Assembly: GCA_024811115.1 (NCBI GenBank)
Contig: JAKOGH010000645.1
Location: forward strand, 532,016-596,015
DNA from: Terana coerulea
Lineage: Eukaryota > Basidiomycota > Agaricomycetes > Polyporales > Phanerochaetaceae
DNA: 64,000 nucleotides
Reading direction: 5' to 3'
Below the pieces are notes generated by a model that saw only the letters and a program-made list of their open reading frames with translations, was not told the DNA's origin and made no database searches. The position numbers were made by a program, and so were the translations under genes. Positions 1 to 10,757 of this stretch are shown piece after piece; position 1 is the first letter of the stretch; the number at the start of each line of letters is the position of its first letter.

Positions 1-5
1 CGGCC

Positions 6-3000
6 TCAGCGCTGCGTGGCCGGCGCGTTCTCCGGCGGGACCGACTTCGTGTTCGGGCGCGGCGGCACCTCCTGCGTGTCCGGCTTGTCCCACTCCTCGA
101 GCAGCGCCTGGCCGACCGCGGGCTCGAGCTCGGTCCCGTCGCGCGAGACCTTGACCTCCCGGTCGTGGTTCCACGGGTTGCGCAGGTGGCGCGTGCGGTA
201 GAACGGTAGGCGGTCCGTCCGGATCCACTCGACCTGGAAGGACTCGCCCCACACGGGACCCTCATCCGCCCGCCCATCCGGCGGCGCGGGCCTGCTGGGG
301 AACTTCACGTCCGCGTCGGCGGCCGCCACGGCGACGGCGGAGGGCGACGGGCCAGTGGCTACAGGCGGCGACCGCGAGTGCTCGTCCTCTTCCTTGACCG
401 CAGGAAGAGACCGGCTGCCGCCCAGCGCGTCCCAATGCTTCACGCCATGGTCGTCCATCACAGGGTCTGAAGCTGACCGTTCCTTTGCAGCGCGTATAGG
501 CGCCATCGGGTCCAGCTCGAAGTCGTCAGCCTCTGACTGGGACTGACTGAGGAGGGCCGGCGCTGCCTTGGCGATAACCTCGTCAAAGCTGTAGTCGCCG
601 TGGTGCGGCACGCCTGCGGAAAGTTTACTCAGCGGAGGGTGTTGGCTATGCATAACCGCGGGCGCCGTACGCAATTCGCGCTCCTCGACGAGGAGTGGTG
701 ATGCTGCTGCTGCTGGTAGAGGCGCTGCAGGTCCCTCAGAGTCTAGTGGCAGCGGAGACTCCTCGTACCGAGGCCCCTCGCTTGGCGAAAAGTATTGGAC
801 AGGGCGTGAGATGTGCGGGCTGACACTTCCCCTAGTCGACGTCGACGCACGACGTACGAGTGGCGACTCGGCGCTCGACCGTGAGGCCCATGACACTCTG
901 TGCTCGCCCCGATGCTCCCCATGAAGATGCAGAACGGGCCCAGACATCCTGTGTGGGCAGTAAGCATCGGGGTATATACAGGTACATGCAATCGCTAACC
1001 TCGCATAGCCATAGAACTCGCCGCTCTTGTTCACTCCAAAGATGAGGTAAACCTCCTTGCTCGTCCGATACGCCTGATCGAGGATGCCCTCGTTATGGCG
1101 CTGAGTCGCCCAAAGACCCTTCTCCACACTGAGGTCCAAGTCGAACTGCGGCGATGCATCGTCAGCAAACCGGCATAGAGTACTTCCAAAAAAATACCAC
1201 AGCACGGCGAGCAGGGTGGCCGACCCGCAAGCGCCGGGTCAACATTCCGGCTCAGCGTGCAGGCTCAGCGCCCGCCGTGCGGCAGCGCGGGCACACCACT
1301 TGCCCCCAACTCTCTGCATCGCACTACTCACCTGCGTCAGGGACTTGAGAATGAAGTACCGCTTGGGAAAGTACTGCGACAGCATGCTCGAGCTCGTCGA
1401 CGCGTACGAGCCCGAGCTGCTCGAGTGCGGCGCAGGCTTGCGGGACCGGCGCCCGTGCGCGCCCTCCTCGTCGCTCGAGAGCGAGATCCCGCCGAGGATG
1501 TGCGCCGCGTCTGCAGATGGGCTGGGCGGCTCCGCGGCGGACAGCTCCGAGGAGCTCGCGTCCGGGCTCGTCGCCGCGCGCGCCCGCACCTGCCGCGCCT
1601 TCTGGTCCTTGACGTATCGCACGTGGATGCCTGCGCCGCGCTGCCCGCCGACGCCCGCCTTCAGGTCGTCCTCACGTCCGCGCCGCCGGCATACCAGACG
1701 CGGGCACCGCGGGTCGGTTAGGCGCAGCTGCCGGCCGTTGAAGTGCCCAATCGCCGCCAACAGGTGCCCCTCGCTGTCGAAGTTCACGAACGCGCAGTTA
1801 CTGCGAGAGATCAGGTGGATGGAGGACACGCCGCCAGAGATAGACTCGAGGGAGACGACGTCGCTAATGCCAGAGCGGGAGGAGTTGGAGGAGAGGGGCG
1901 AGGGAGTGTGATTGAAGAATCGCCAGAGTTCGTCGTGGGTCGCATCCGAAGGTACGTTCCCGACCCACATCACCCACTCTGACCGTTGCGCCGGCGGTGT
2001 GGGATGGTACTCCCTGCGAAGAGGTATTCGACCCGTGCGACTCGTTGTCGCGGGCGATGACAACGGCTCCGAGCGCGGTACCTCAGAACCCGAAGCAGAA
2101 TCCCGCTCTGAGGATGAAAGCGGTGGGTCAGGCCCTGGGGGTCGTTGCGACTGTGCTGGCGACGGCGCAGTTACCGCGAATGGCGAATGAAGTGCCTGAT
2201 GCCGCGGTGACACTGTGTACATAGTAGAGGTCATCCCAGGTGCAGCCGAGTGCTGTGAACTGCCAAACGGCTCTACGTCGCGGCCCTGCATGGGGGTGTA
2301 CATGGAGGCGAGCGTGGGGTATGGGTTCTCGTACGCGTGGTAGTGTGGCGAGGGTGCTGGTCGAGTGCCCGGAGGTAGGTACCACCACGTACCTTGTGAT
2401 TCCTGCTCCGGAGGCGGTCTGTACTGTTGGCCGTACGAGGCGTACTGACTTTGGTAGAGTGTGTTGCCCGAGTGTGCGTAGGAGTGTGGGGGATAGCCGT
2501 ACGGGGACGTGGGGAAGCGCGCAGGGTAGGAGGGGCTGTTGTAGGAGGGGCTGAGCGACTGGGGGAGCCTTGGCTGGCCAAAGGATTGTGGGAGGAAGGA
2601 GCGGAGTAGAGTCCGGGCGTGTTTGCAGGGCTGCTCGCATAGAGCTGGCCTGTCGAAGCCGACGCCTCTGGGGAATGGCCAGGGAAGGGATAGACAGAAG
2701 TGTGCGCCTGCATCATCGGGACGAGCGTGCTTTGAGAATAGCCCATGAGCGGATTTTGCTGTTGCAGTCCCGAGTCCGCGGCGAGAAGACTCGGGTGGCT
2801 GGGATAGGCGTACATGGGGGCAGATTGTTGCCCGACCATGGTGACTGGCGGCGGCGGAGGGGACACCGTGTATGGTCCACTTCCGTAGGGGCTGCGCTGG
2901 GAGTAGGGGGGAAGAGGCAGGCGGGTACTGGCCATGGTAGCTTGGCTGCGTAATCGGTGACTCCAGAGGAGGCGCAAAGTGACCAATAGATGTTTGGGAC

Positions 3001-3323
3001 GCGTGACCAGGTGGCTGGCGTGTAGATGACCCGCCTCTGCGCGACGCGTTGGGGCGACCACGGGAGGAGCCCGGGCTCTTGCCCGTGTCGGAGGCGTACG
3101 GCCTGCGCTCGGACATGTTCAGCTGGAGGAGGTCGGGGGCATCCCCTGTGGAAGACTCTTGTGCGGAGGCACCAGCACGGCCAGGGGAGTGACGGAGAGC
3201 TAGAGGATCGAAAAATTCGGGAACGTTCTGGGCGTCGTTGAAGAGGGCGTTACGTGAGTGAGCAGCGGGGGCAAAAAGATTATGCACTAAAATATGGGGA
3301 AAGCGTGAGCGAAACGAGGACAA
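6..3323 (-). CDS. RRM + YTH domain RNA-binding protein (probable m6A reader)
   Basis: Model complement(join(6..948,1000..1145,1332..3323)), about 1026 aa. The N-terminal ~440 residues are low-complexity, rich in P/S/Y/Q. An RRM follows at about residues 446-590 (MWVGNVPSD as RNP2-like start, then SNCAFVNF as RNP1-like). The YTH domain begins at about residue 653 (KRYFILKSLTQ), crosses two introns (YDLDL-type SVEKGLWATQ, then GEFYGYARM), is interrupted by a ~230-residue disordered insert, and resumes with VEWIRTDRLPF and HLRNPWNHDREVKVSRDG. The tryptophans of GLWATQ and VEWI are probably part of the m6A-binding aromatic cage known for this family. The 51-nt second intron keeps frame. Between the G-runs 2906-2911 and 2561-2565 the Y/P/S/Q-rich composition lies in another frame, so two compensating indels are suspected. 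The start is uncertain; a downstream Met or an upstream exon is possible. Confidence 0.85.
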
Positions 3324-5647
3324 GGTGCGGAGGACGCGAGTCAGCGAGGCCAGTACGTGTGCAGGGGAGACAGGAGAATAATTACAAGAGCGTGATTAGG
3401 ACTGTCGGAGCAGCGTCAGGATTTTGTAACGTCTAACAGACACGTGCGGAAATGGGCATGATATGAAAGAGTGATGCCGGCAAGCTGCTCGCGGACCTGA
3501 CTGAGGCAACACAGGCGGCAGCGTTCCGCACAGAGAAAAAGGAATGTAAAGAAGAACGGCGCGGCAAGAGCAGACGGTGGAACAAATCGGTTCACATGAG
3601 AACACAACGATCTCGTTCAAACTCCGAGCCGCCCGCAAAGCCAGGGCCCAGGCACGATTTCGATCGCAGCCTGAATCGAACTCGCGGAAGTCGAGGGAGC
3701 GCAGCGCGTGTTCCCGAAATGGAAGGATTGCCCACGTGGGCGCGCACCGAGGCCAACCGAGGAGTCCGAGAGGGAGGAGAGATGGCGAGTAACGAGAGAC
3801 GACGGGGCACGCTCACCTCCTTGCAATGATCCTTCGCCTCCTGGCAGCAGCGACCGGCTGTCGCTATCGTAAATCACAGGGGTCGCCTCCTCCGACCCCC
3901 ACGTTATCAGGCCGCGGCGTCGCGGCTCCAAGCTCTCGCGCAGGTGTCTTCGGTGTGGTCGATAGAGACCTAAAATTGGCCCTCATCTTGTCTTCGTGAG
4001 GCAGCGGTGTCACTGCGGACGACGGACTTTGTTGGGCAGCGGTGTCGGCGGCAGGCAGAGGGTGGCCGGCGTCCACCATGCAGAGGGTGTATCCGAGGGC
4101 AGTGCAGATAGGTCGTTAGCTGCGACTCGGCGTGGTAGGAGGATGTGGCATGAGGCAGGATCGGCGGCAAGGGGCAGAATTATTATATGGCCTGTGCAGG
4201 GACCGATGGGAGGCCTCCCAGGCGTTGGTACGCAGGTTGTGAGACAGCGCACCAATCCGGGGGAACGTGGCATAGTGGAGCAGAGAGGATTCAGGGAGGT
4301 GGAGAGTGTTGCGGGGTAGCCGAGACGACGCTGGGTCGCCGCCTCAGATCGGCACCATTGAACACACTGTGGAGTGACTGTGCAGCCCCCTCCCCTGCGC
4401 CTTCGACCACCAGCCTCAGAAAAGGGGTCGCCCATGTCAACGGCGCTCGCGGCCATCTCAGCGAGCGGGGGCGCGAGCGGCGGGTGACGACATGACCGTA
4501 GTGGGTCCATGTCCCATTTTGTCCACTACCACTCGCATGTCGCTGACGTCACCGCCTTCGGTCTCTTCGCCTCTTCATGTTCTCGTCCCTCACAGGCCCA
4601 TCACAGCTAAACGCATCCCTGCATGCGGCGCACATAGCCTCTTCATTTCTCAAGCACCCCCGCCGCTGTCAGCCTGCCCGCAGAGCCCACACACCACACC
4701 ACGTCCCATGCAACCCAAACTGGCATATATAATAGAGTTTAAGTCCAACAGAGTTACACAGCGTAGTACCAGAGGCTCCTCGAATGATCGCCGGCAATTA
4801 TCGTCCACGGCTCCACAACGTCTCGTCGCAAAGCGCGCGGGGAGAGGACAGGAGCATTCTCGTGCCACGTGCCTGTGCCTAAATCCGTCTGACGTCATTT
4901 ATGCACTCGCTCCTGCTCCGCCACAGCGTTCGCTGCAGGAAGAGCGTGCACTTCTCAAGTCATGAATTGATAGCATTCTCACCCTAGGAGCAGAACAGTC
5001 ACCCTCGATATGCACAGCTCGCGAGCATGATCAGCAGATATTTGATTTTGTTATGTAAGTAATCCATTGCAGCTGCAATGTCCGGAAAGCCCGGACGGTG
5101 ATCGCAGACACCGCCTACAAAAACATGCCTACTCCAAAACCGTCCATTCCGCTACGACCCTATGCAGAACCTAAGTCGGGGGTCGGGGGAAGTGTCCTAC
5201 AAGCGCCGTTGTTCCGCAGAGTTTAGCCACGACAGCACTGCCGTAGAACGGCGGTTGAAAATATTACAAGTACCGTACTAAATTGGTGCTTGAAGCGAGG
5301 GATAGGGCGAGATGCAGCAGAGCCGGGCGACGGGGCCATGCACTTGCATGTCGTACGACGACGGGCTTGACGGAGGATCCACGGATGTTGCTGAGCTTTC
5401 GTCCGTCCACACACGGGCTATGTCGGTTTGCCGCAAGTGCCGCGCGATTCTCCCTGGCGCAATGTGAGCAAATCCAGACACAATTGTCCTGCCCGACAGT
5501 CGCAACACCAAGACGACAATCTAGACATACGGAGACTGTTCGGCGGTGGGAAGGCTTAGTGGATATAGTCTATACGCACGCCGTGCGACCTGCGCGATTG
5601 GTGTGCGACCCGAACGGCAGCCGCGCCCGCCCAAAGCCGTGACACCG
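3324..5647. other. gene-free interval
   Basis: No ORF here shows a recognisable domain or a plausible spliced model on either strand. It holds the upstream region of the YTH gene and the downstream flank of the BTB gene. A TATATAATA-like stretch near 4724-4733 has no gene within reach. Confidence 0.5.
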
Positions 5648-7028
5648 CTACGCCGCGCTCGCACCCGTCAAGTCCACGAAATGCGCCGCGAGCTCGTCCT
5701 CGACCGTCCGGCAGAGGTCCGCCACGCTCTGCAGCGCCACGAGCCGGCATGCGGGCACGAGCATGTATAGGTCGGGGATCTCCACGAGCTGCTCGTCCAC
5801 GTCGTGCAGTCGGCCAAGCACGTCTGCGCGGGACCGGGAGTCGCCGGGGTCCCCATGCGCAGTGTCTAGCCAGGTATTCGTCCAAACAGGCATGCAACTC
5901 GTCGCGTGCAAGGGCATCGTGCAGCCCTCAGAAAGTGCAAGCTTGGGCGGTTTCGATGTAATCTCCTCCCACCGACGGACGAGCGAGTAGAAGCCACTGA
6001 GGAGGCATGATTTGCGGGAGACCGAGGGCGCGACGGGTGCACCAGTGCTGTCGTCCAGGAACACTTTGGTCTTGCTGTTGAGCTGGTCGTCGCATGTCAC
6101 GAGCGCCTCGTAGTAGCTGATGCCTCTGAGCCTCGCGAGCCCGTGTCGGTCCGCCACTGTTATTGCGAAGAAGGGATCCGTGTGCCCTGCCGTGAGAAGT
6201 TCTACCCATTTCTCCACGGCGTGGTCGCATAACGCCTGGTGTCCGCAGAGCAGGGCAACCTCGATGATGCGGCTGAGAACGGACCCGTTGCGCCAGGCGG
6301 ACACGGAAGGCTGTTTTATGTCTCGATCGGCTCTCCAAGGCTCGAGTGGGCATTCGGTGAGGTTACAGAGAGCTAAGAGAGCCCAGGAGGTAGTCGAGAC
6401 AAAGTGGTACTTGTTGGTCATCTGCGCGACCGTCAAGAGATAGCCTATGTGCGCAGGATCTGTCCTATAGTCTTGAAAGTTCGACAGGCCTGCGTGCAGA
6501 TGAGTATAGTACGATTGCGAGGTGACCTCATGGGGCTTCGTGAATTCGGCACATGGAAACACTCACAAGGCATAAAGAATGGATAGCAATGCTACAAAGC
6601 TGTCCACGTTCTCGCCGTGGAGCACAACTGGATTTGCGTCCGAGGACCCTTCATGGGACGAGTGGAGAGAATCTGCGCATTCAGGCATGCTAAACATGTT
6701 TTGGAAGGCAGAAGAGTCTCTGCACAGTAGAAATTTGTGAACCTATCCAAACAGCAGATTGATCTTGAACATGGAGCAGGACAAAACTGTATGCAGCCGG
6801 ACGCACTTTGAACAACACATCTTCTACCCTAATAACACAATCCCCATCTGCCTTGTAGAACTTCTCATGCCTCGCTAATGTTCCACCTTCGATCTCCCTG
6901 CGCGAGCCATCGACAGCCTCACTACCAGAAATCCTTCCCGAGCTCGCCACCTCTCCCTGCTCCTCGACCCTCTGCCGTTTCCTCGAAGACGCCGATCCTT
7001 CAGCGACGTCGTACGCGTTACCGGACAT
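5648..7028 (-). CDS. BTB/POZ domain protein
   Basis: Model complement(join(5648..6464,6567..6742,6807..7028)), about 404 aa, phases consistent at both junctions. Exon 1 ends in a typical fungal BTB opening (HEKFYKADGDCVIRVEDVLFK). Exon 2 continues VHKFLLCRDSSAFQNMF and NVDSFVALLSILYAL; exon 3 gives IGYLLTVAQMTNKYHF followed by a long C-terminal helical region. This is the expanded basidiomycete family of BTB proteins, thought to act as protein-protein adaptors, some for Cullin-3 ligases; no partner domain is present, so the substrate is unknown. It is transcribed divergently from eIF3i with about 275 bp between start codons. The Met at 7028 was chosen because it directly precedes the polar leader (SGNAYDVAEG); an in-frame Met lies at 7106. 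Confidence 0.8.
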
Positions 7029-7303
7029 TAGGAGCGGCAGTGAGAGAGTCACACAGACCGGTATCCAACAGCGTGGACCACGATGGTGCTTTTGGGAGTT
7101 GGACAAAGGCAGGACGAAAGTGCAACAGACCTCTACGCGCGGCTCAATGCAGCGTCGGGAGATGCCGAAGAGCGCCTACGAAATTTCTTGGAGGCGGAAC
7201 CGACTTGCATGAGTCCTGCAATAACACTAGTACTGATTACTTACAGGCTACAGCGGCGTGCCCCCTCTCTCTCTAACGGCACTTTCGCTTACACCTCTCC
7301 AAA
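7029..7303. promoter_or_regulatory. shared divergent promoter of BTB gene and eIF3i
   Basis: A 275-bp interval separates the start codons of two divergent genes. The eIF3i side has a pyrimidine-rich run (7258-7274) shortly before the ATG. No TATA box is evident. Bidirectional use is inferred from layout only. Confidence 0.4.
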
Positions 7304-8869
7304 ATGGTGGGTGCTCTCTCAAGAAATCTTAGTAGAAAGTGGTACTGACATTCTTGCGATGTAGAGGCCTATTCTCCTCCAAGGTAGATCACACCCTTCC
7401 GCGACTCGCTACGCACATGGCGCTGACGGCTCTGTGGACCAACGACAGGACACGAGCGTTCACTTACGCAGATCAAGTTCAACCGCGAAGGCGATCTACT
7501 TTTCTCCGCTTCAAAAGACCATATCATCAACGTCTGGTTCGCGCATAACGGAGAGCGTCTCGGTACATACGATGGACACAACGGAACAGTGTGGACGGTC
7601 GATATCGACTGTACGTACCACATACTATCTCCTCCATTTAATGTCCTCTCAAATGAAGATCTTCCATACAACGCTGCGCCATCCCACAACCGCTCTCCGC
7701 CACCCTCGAATCCACTGAACCTACGCACGCCTGCATCCACTCACACGAAACAACAGCCGAATCCCAATATCTGGTGTCTGGCTCCGCGGACAACACCATG
7801 CGCCTCTGGTCGATCTCAACCGGCAAGTGCCTGTACAAGTGGGAGTTCCCCACCGCCGTCAAGCGTGTCGCGTTCAGCGAGGAGGACGACCAGGTAGTCT
7901 GCATAACCGAACAGCGCATGGGGCACCAGGGCGCGATCCGCGTCTTCCCAATCAACCGCGATGGCGATGGCACTAACCGTGAGTTCCCTCCCGCACTATC
8001 CACAGCCCTCTCTAACAAAAACACCTTCCTATCACGCTTGGGCTCGATGCATGGTGTGTAGAAAGCAAGGAGCCGACGTCGTTTCTTCAACCCGACGGGC
8101 AGCAAGGCCGTCGTTTGCGCGTTCGCGCATACGCCCGCGCTCATCCTCACGGGCCACGAGTCGGGCAAGGTCGCGCTCTTCGACGCGAAGACGGGCGAGG
8201 AGGTGCAGAGCAACGAGCGCGCGCACATGGACGCCGTCACGGACCTCCAGCTCGCGCCCGACCGGTCGTACTTCATCACGAGCAGCAAGGACAAGACCGC
8301 GCGGGTGCGTCCCGTTCTTCCTTTCTTCCCTGCGATGTGTCTGGTGGCGAGCAAGATTGACTGAGACGATGCATGCTACAGCTGCATGACACGCGGACGT
8401 TGATGGTGCTCAAGACCTACACGACAGAGACACCGCTGAATAGCGCCTCCCTTGCGCCTCTGAAGCCTTATGTACGTGTCTTCATCTGTATCATATCTGG
8501 TCGGTGGCTTAGAGTGCTCACGGTGTGCGACACACAGGTTCTCCTCGGCGGTGGTCAGGACGCCATGAGTGTCACAACGACCTCACTGCGGCAGGGTAAA
8601 TTTGAGACGCGCTTCTGGCACAAGATCTTCGAGGAGGAGATCGGGCGCGTGAAGGGCCACTTCGGGCCCATCAACACGTACGTCCTCGCCCACCTCCCCG
8701 CATACATCCCCATCTAGTCCACCACACTAACGGCACACACAGGATCGCGGTCTCGCCAAAAAGCGAGTGCTACGCGTCGGGCGGCGAGGACGGCTTCATC
8801 CGCGTGCACCACTTCGACGAGACCTACTTCCGCGCGAAGCCGTACGGCGACGTCGAGATCGAGGAGTGA
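7304..8869 (+). CDS. TIF34: eukaryotic translation initiation factor 3 subunit I (WD40)
   Basis: Model join(7304..7306,7365..7383,7449..7610,7757..7978,8066..8304,8382..8471,8538..8677,8743..8869), 333 aa, the usual length for eIF3i. The conserved start [15 protein letters not shown] is rebuilt from an ATG-only first coding exon, a 19-nt second exon and exon 3. Canonical WD40 blades follow: [69 protein letters not shown], ending DVEIEE. eIF3i is a seven-bladed propeller subunit of the eIF3 complex, cytosolic, essential for translation initiation. The acceptor at 8065 (AAAG) is the only nearby one that keeps phase; the local sequence around that junction is less certain. All other junctions fit. 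Confidence 0.93.
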
Positions 8870-9037
8870 TCCTGACGATGACAAAGGCAGGGAAAATGTA
8901 TCGGTTCGGGTTCTCTTTCTCATTTGCGATGCGTCCTTTGTATTTACACTGTAGTCCGTGCATCCCGCCGCTGTAGCGATTATACACTGCTGCTCGTTTA
9001 CCATCCCTTCCGCTATCGTGCAGCTTCTGCTAGCCGT

Positions 9038-10268
9038 TTAGGGAGCGCAGGGTCCCTCGTCCGGTCCTTTTGCGCAGGCACAGCTCGCCGGGGCGAGCCC
9101 TGCGTCCGCCGCAGCCTGGCAAGCGTCTGTCGCCTTCGCCTTGGAACCTGCGCCAATAGCAGCACCAAACACTGAGCCGACAAGCCCGTTGAACCACTTC
9201 CCGACTCCCGCGGCCCCCTTCATCGCCATCCCCTGGAGCTGCGCAAACCACGAGCCTTTGCACACCGCAGCGCCGAAGAACTGCCTCTGCGCCCAGGCGG
9301 CGGCGGACCCTGGAGGTGGGCCGAGCATTACTCGTTGAGCAGTCTGTACCGACGCAGCGAAATGCGTACCTTTGACAGGGCCTTTGGAGCCGAAGCCGAG
9401 CAGCTTGAACAGGGGGCCGAGGAGTAGGTCTTCCGGGAGGAGCATCGCGATGCCGTAGGACAGCAACGCGTCGCGCAAGACAGGGTGCTGTTCGACGAGG
9501 TCGCCTGCAGCGTGGACCATCAGCAGCAGCATATATATGGGGCGCCGGCTGCAAAGGGTGCGTACCTATAAGCACGACAACGTTGACGACGTGCGGCTGG
9601 AGGTTCTCGAACGCGCCGACCAATCCCTGTACGTGCGTCTCGGACAGCCCCCAGCCCCGCACGAGCTCGACTAGCCCCGCGCGCACGCTCCCCACCACGG
9701 CCGACATCGAGCGACACGTCCTCGGGGGACTTGCCGTGCACTTGCGCGGCGTCGAACACGCGCGACTGGACGGCGGCGGCACTGGCGAAGAAGGCGTCGA
9801 CGGTGTCCTTGAAGTGCACGATGGTGTCGTGGATGTGCAGGTCCTTGTCGACCTCCGCGAGCGCGCCCTCGATGGACGCGAGTACGTCCCTTCCGACATC
9901 TGAGAGCTTATTTCGTTGTGCGAGCCTGAGGGTGGCGAGCTCCGTCGATGGTATCTCAGCCGGGCGGTGTAATGCCGCATAGGAAATGAGCGGTGGAGGG
10001 CGTGTTATGCGCGGTGCGCTTACTTTTGTCTTTTACGGATATCCAGTCAGAATCAATGTTCGCAGACCATTCGGGTCTTGTGCGTCTTCAGCGATGTATA
10101 CGCTTCGTAGTGTCTTTCTACTCACAAGTTCGGTACTGACCAAGTAGATGAGTATCTGCTGTCAACCGCGACCGCCTTCGCAAGAGCTTTATGGCGATTG
10201 TTGCCGCAACTGCCTAGGAGGACGACAGTGTATACGAGCGTCGTGAGGGTGTTCGTTAATACGAGCAT
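9038..10268 (-). pseudogene. ISG12/IFI6-like secreted protein, copy 1 (frameshifted)
   Basis: Paralog of the gene at 12617-13810. A first exon from 10268 starts with a signal-peptide-like hydrophobic stretch (LVYTVVLLGSCG). The body reads DLHIHDTIVHFKDTVDAFF and RVFDAAQVHGKSPEDVSL. The IFI6-like part is intact: GFGSKGPVKG, a 3' intron, then SAAAWAQRQFFGAAV and GSWFAQLQGMAMKG, stop at 9038. After SPEDVSL a 95-bp deletion relative to copy 2 (copy 2 has 123 nt to the next aligned codon, copy 1 has 28) shifts the frame, and translation then runs to an early stop near 9520. The acceptor AG present before exon 2 in copy 2 is also changed here. I infer a pseudogene, probably recent since the rest stays open. 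Confidence 0.7.
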
Positions 10269-10651
10269 GGTGTGAGTGACTTGGTAGCTGTCGAAAACAG
10301 GAGGGCGAAAGAGTCAGGGACACATTCGACAGGGCCCGTAGCTAAATCTGAATGATATAAGTACTCAAACCCTCCCGAACATATGACGATATGAGTCCCA
10401 AGATGATTTGAGTTCAGGTGCAGCTGACAGCCACCCAGCTTTGGCTGGGATCGACTGTCAACGAAGTCTGCAGAAGACGCTCACCATCAAAACTGCGTCG
10501 ATGGCGCATCCAGACAGTCGACTAGTCATGATTGCTGGACATAAGTATGCGTGCCCGGTGGATATATGCGTGCCCATGTAATACATACAATTTTCGAGGT
10601 ACCTGGCCGCCCTAGCATAGGATATACGCCTCATGAATGCACACTTCATGA

Positions 10652-10757
10652 TTCATAATTAGGCAGAACAAGTCTCGGTACCCAGCGGCGGTACCTAGCA
10701 GCGGAGCATCTCCACAAGTGTTGCAGACACAACACTCGGACTCTCTCCGCCTTATTG
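10652..10757 (-). pseudogene. C-terminal fragment of a copy-3-like IFI6 gene
   Basis: About 100 bp matching the last codons and 3' flank of the intact gene (12610-12708): NKAE, a Cys-rich tail region and the sequence after the stop. It has no gene body; the match ends abruptly at 10758-10761 where eIF3i 3'-flank-like sequence begins. It marks the right edge of duplication unit A. Confidence 0.75.

Larger units (their letters stand above)
8886..10757. repeat. tandem segmental duplication, unit A
   Basis: About 1872 bp running from the 3' flank of eIF3i through IFI6-like copy 1 into a fragment of the C-terminal end of a third IFI6-like gene. It aligns along its length with unit B (10758-12704). 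Shared landmarks include the tract around 8900-8975 matching 10780-10850, and 10380-10640 matching 12400-12600. Confidence 0.8.

Noticed and set aside
1216..1911. 231-aa plus-strand ORF
   Set aside because: Antisense shadow of the RRM/YTH gene, Arg/Ala-rich from GC-rich codons, no motif.
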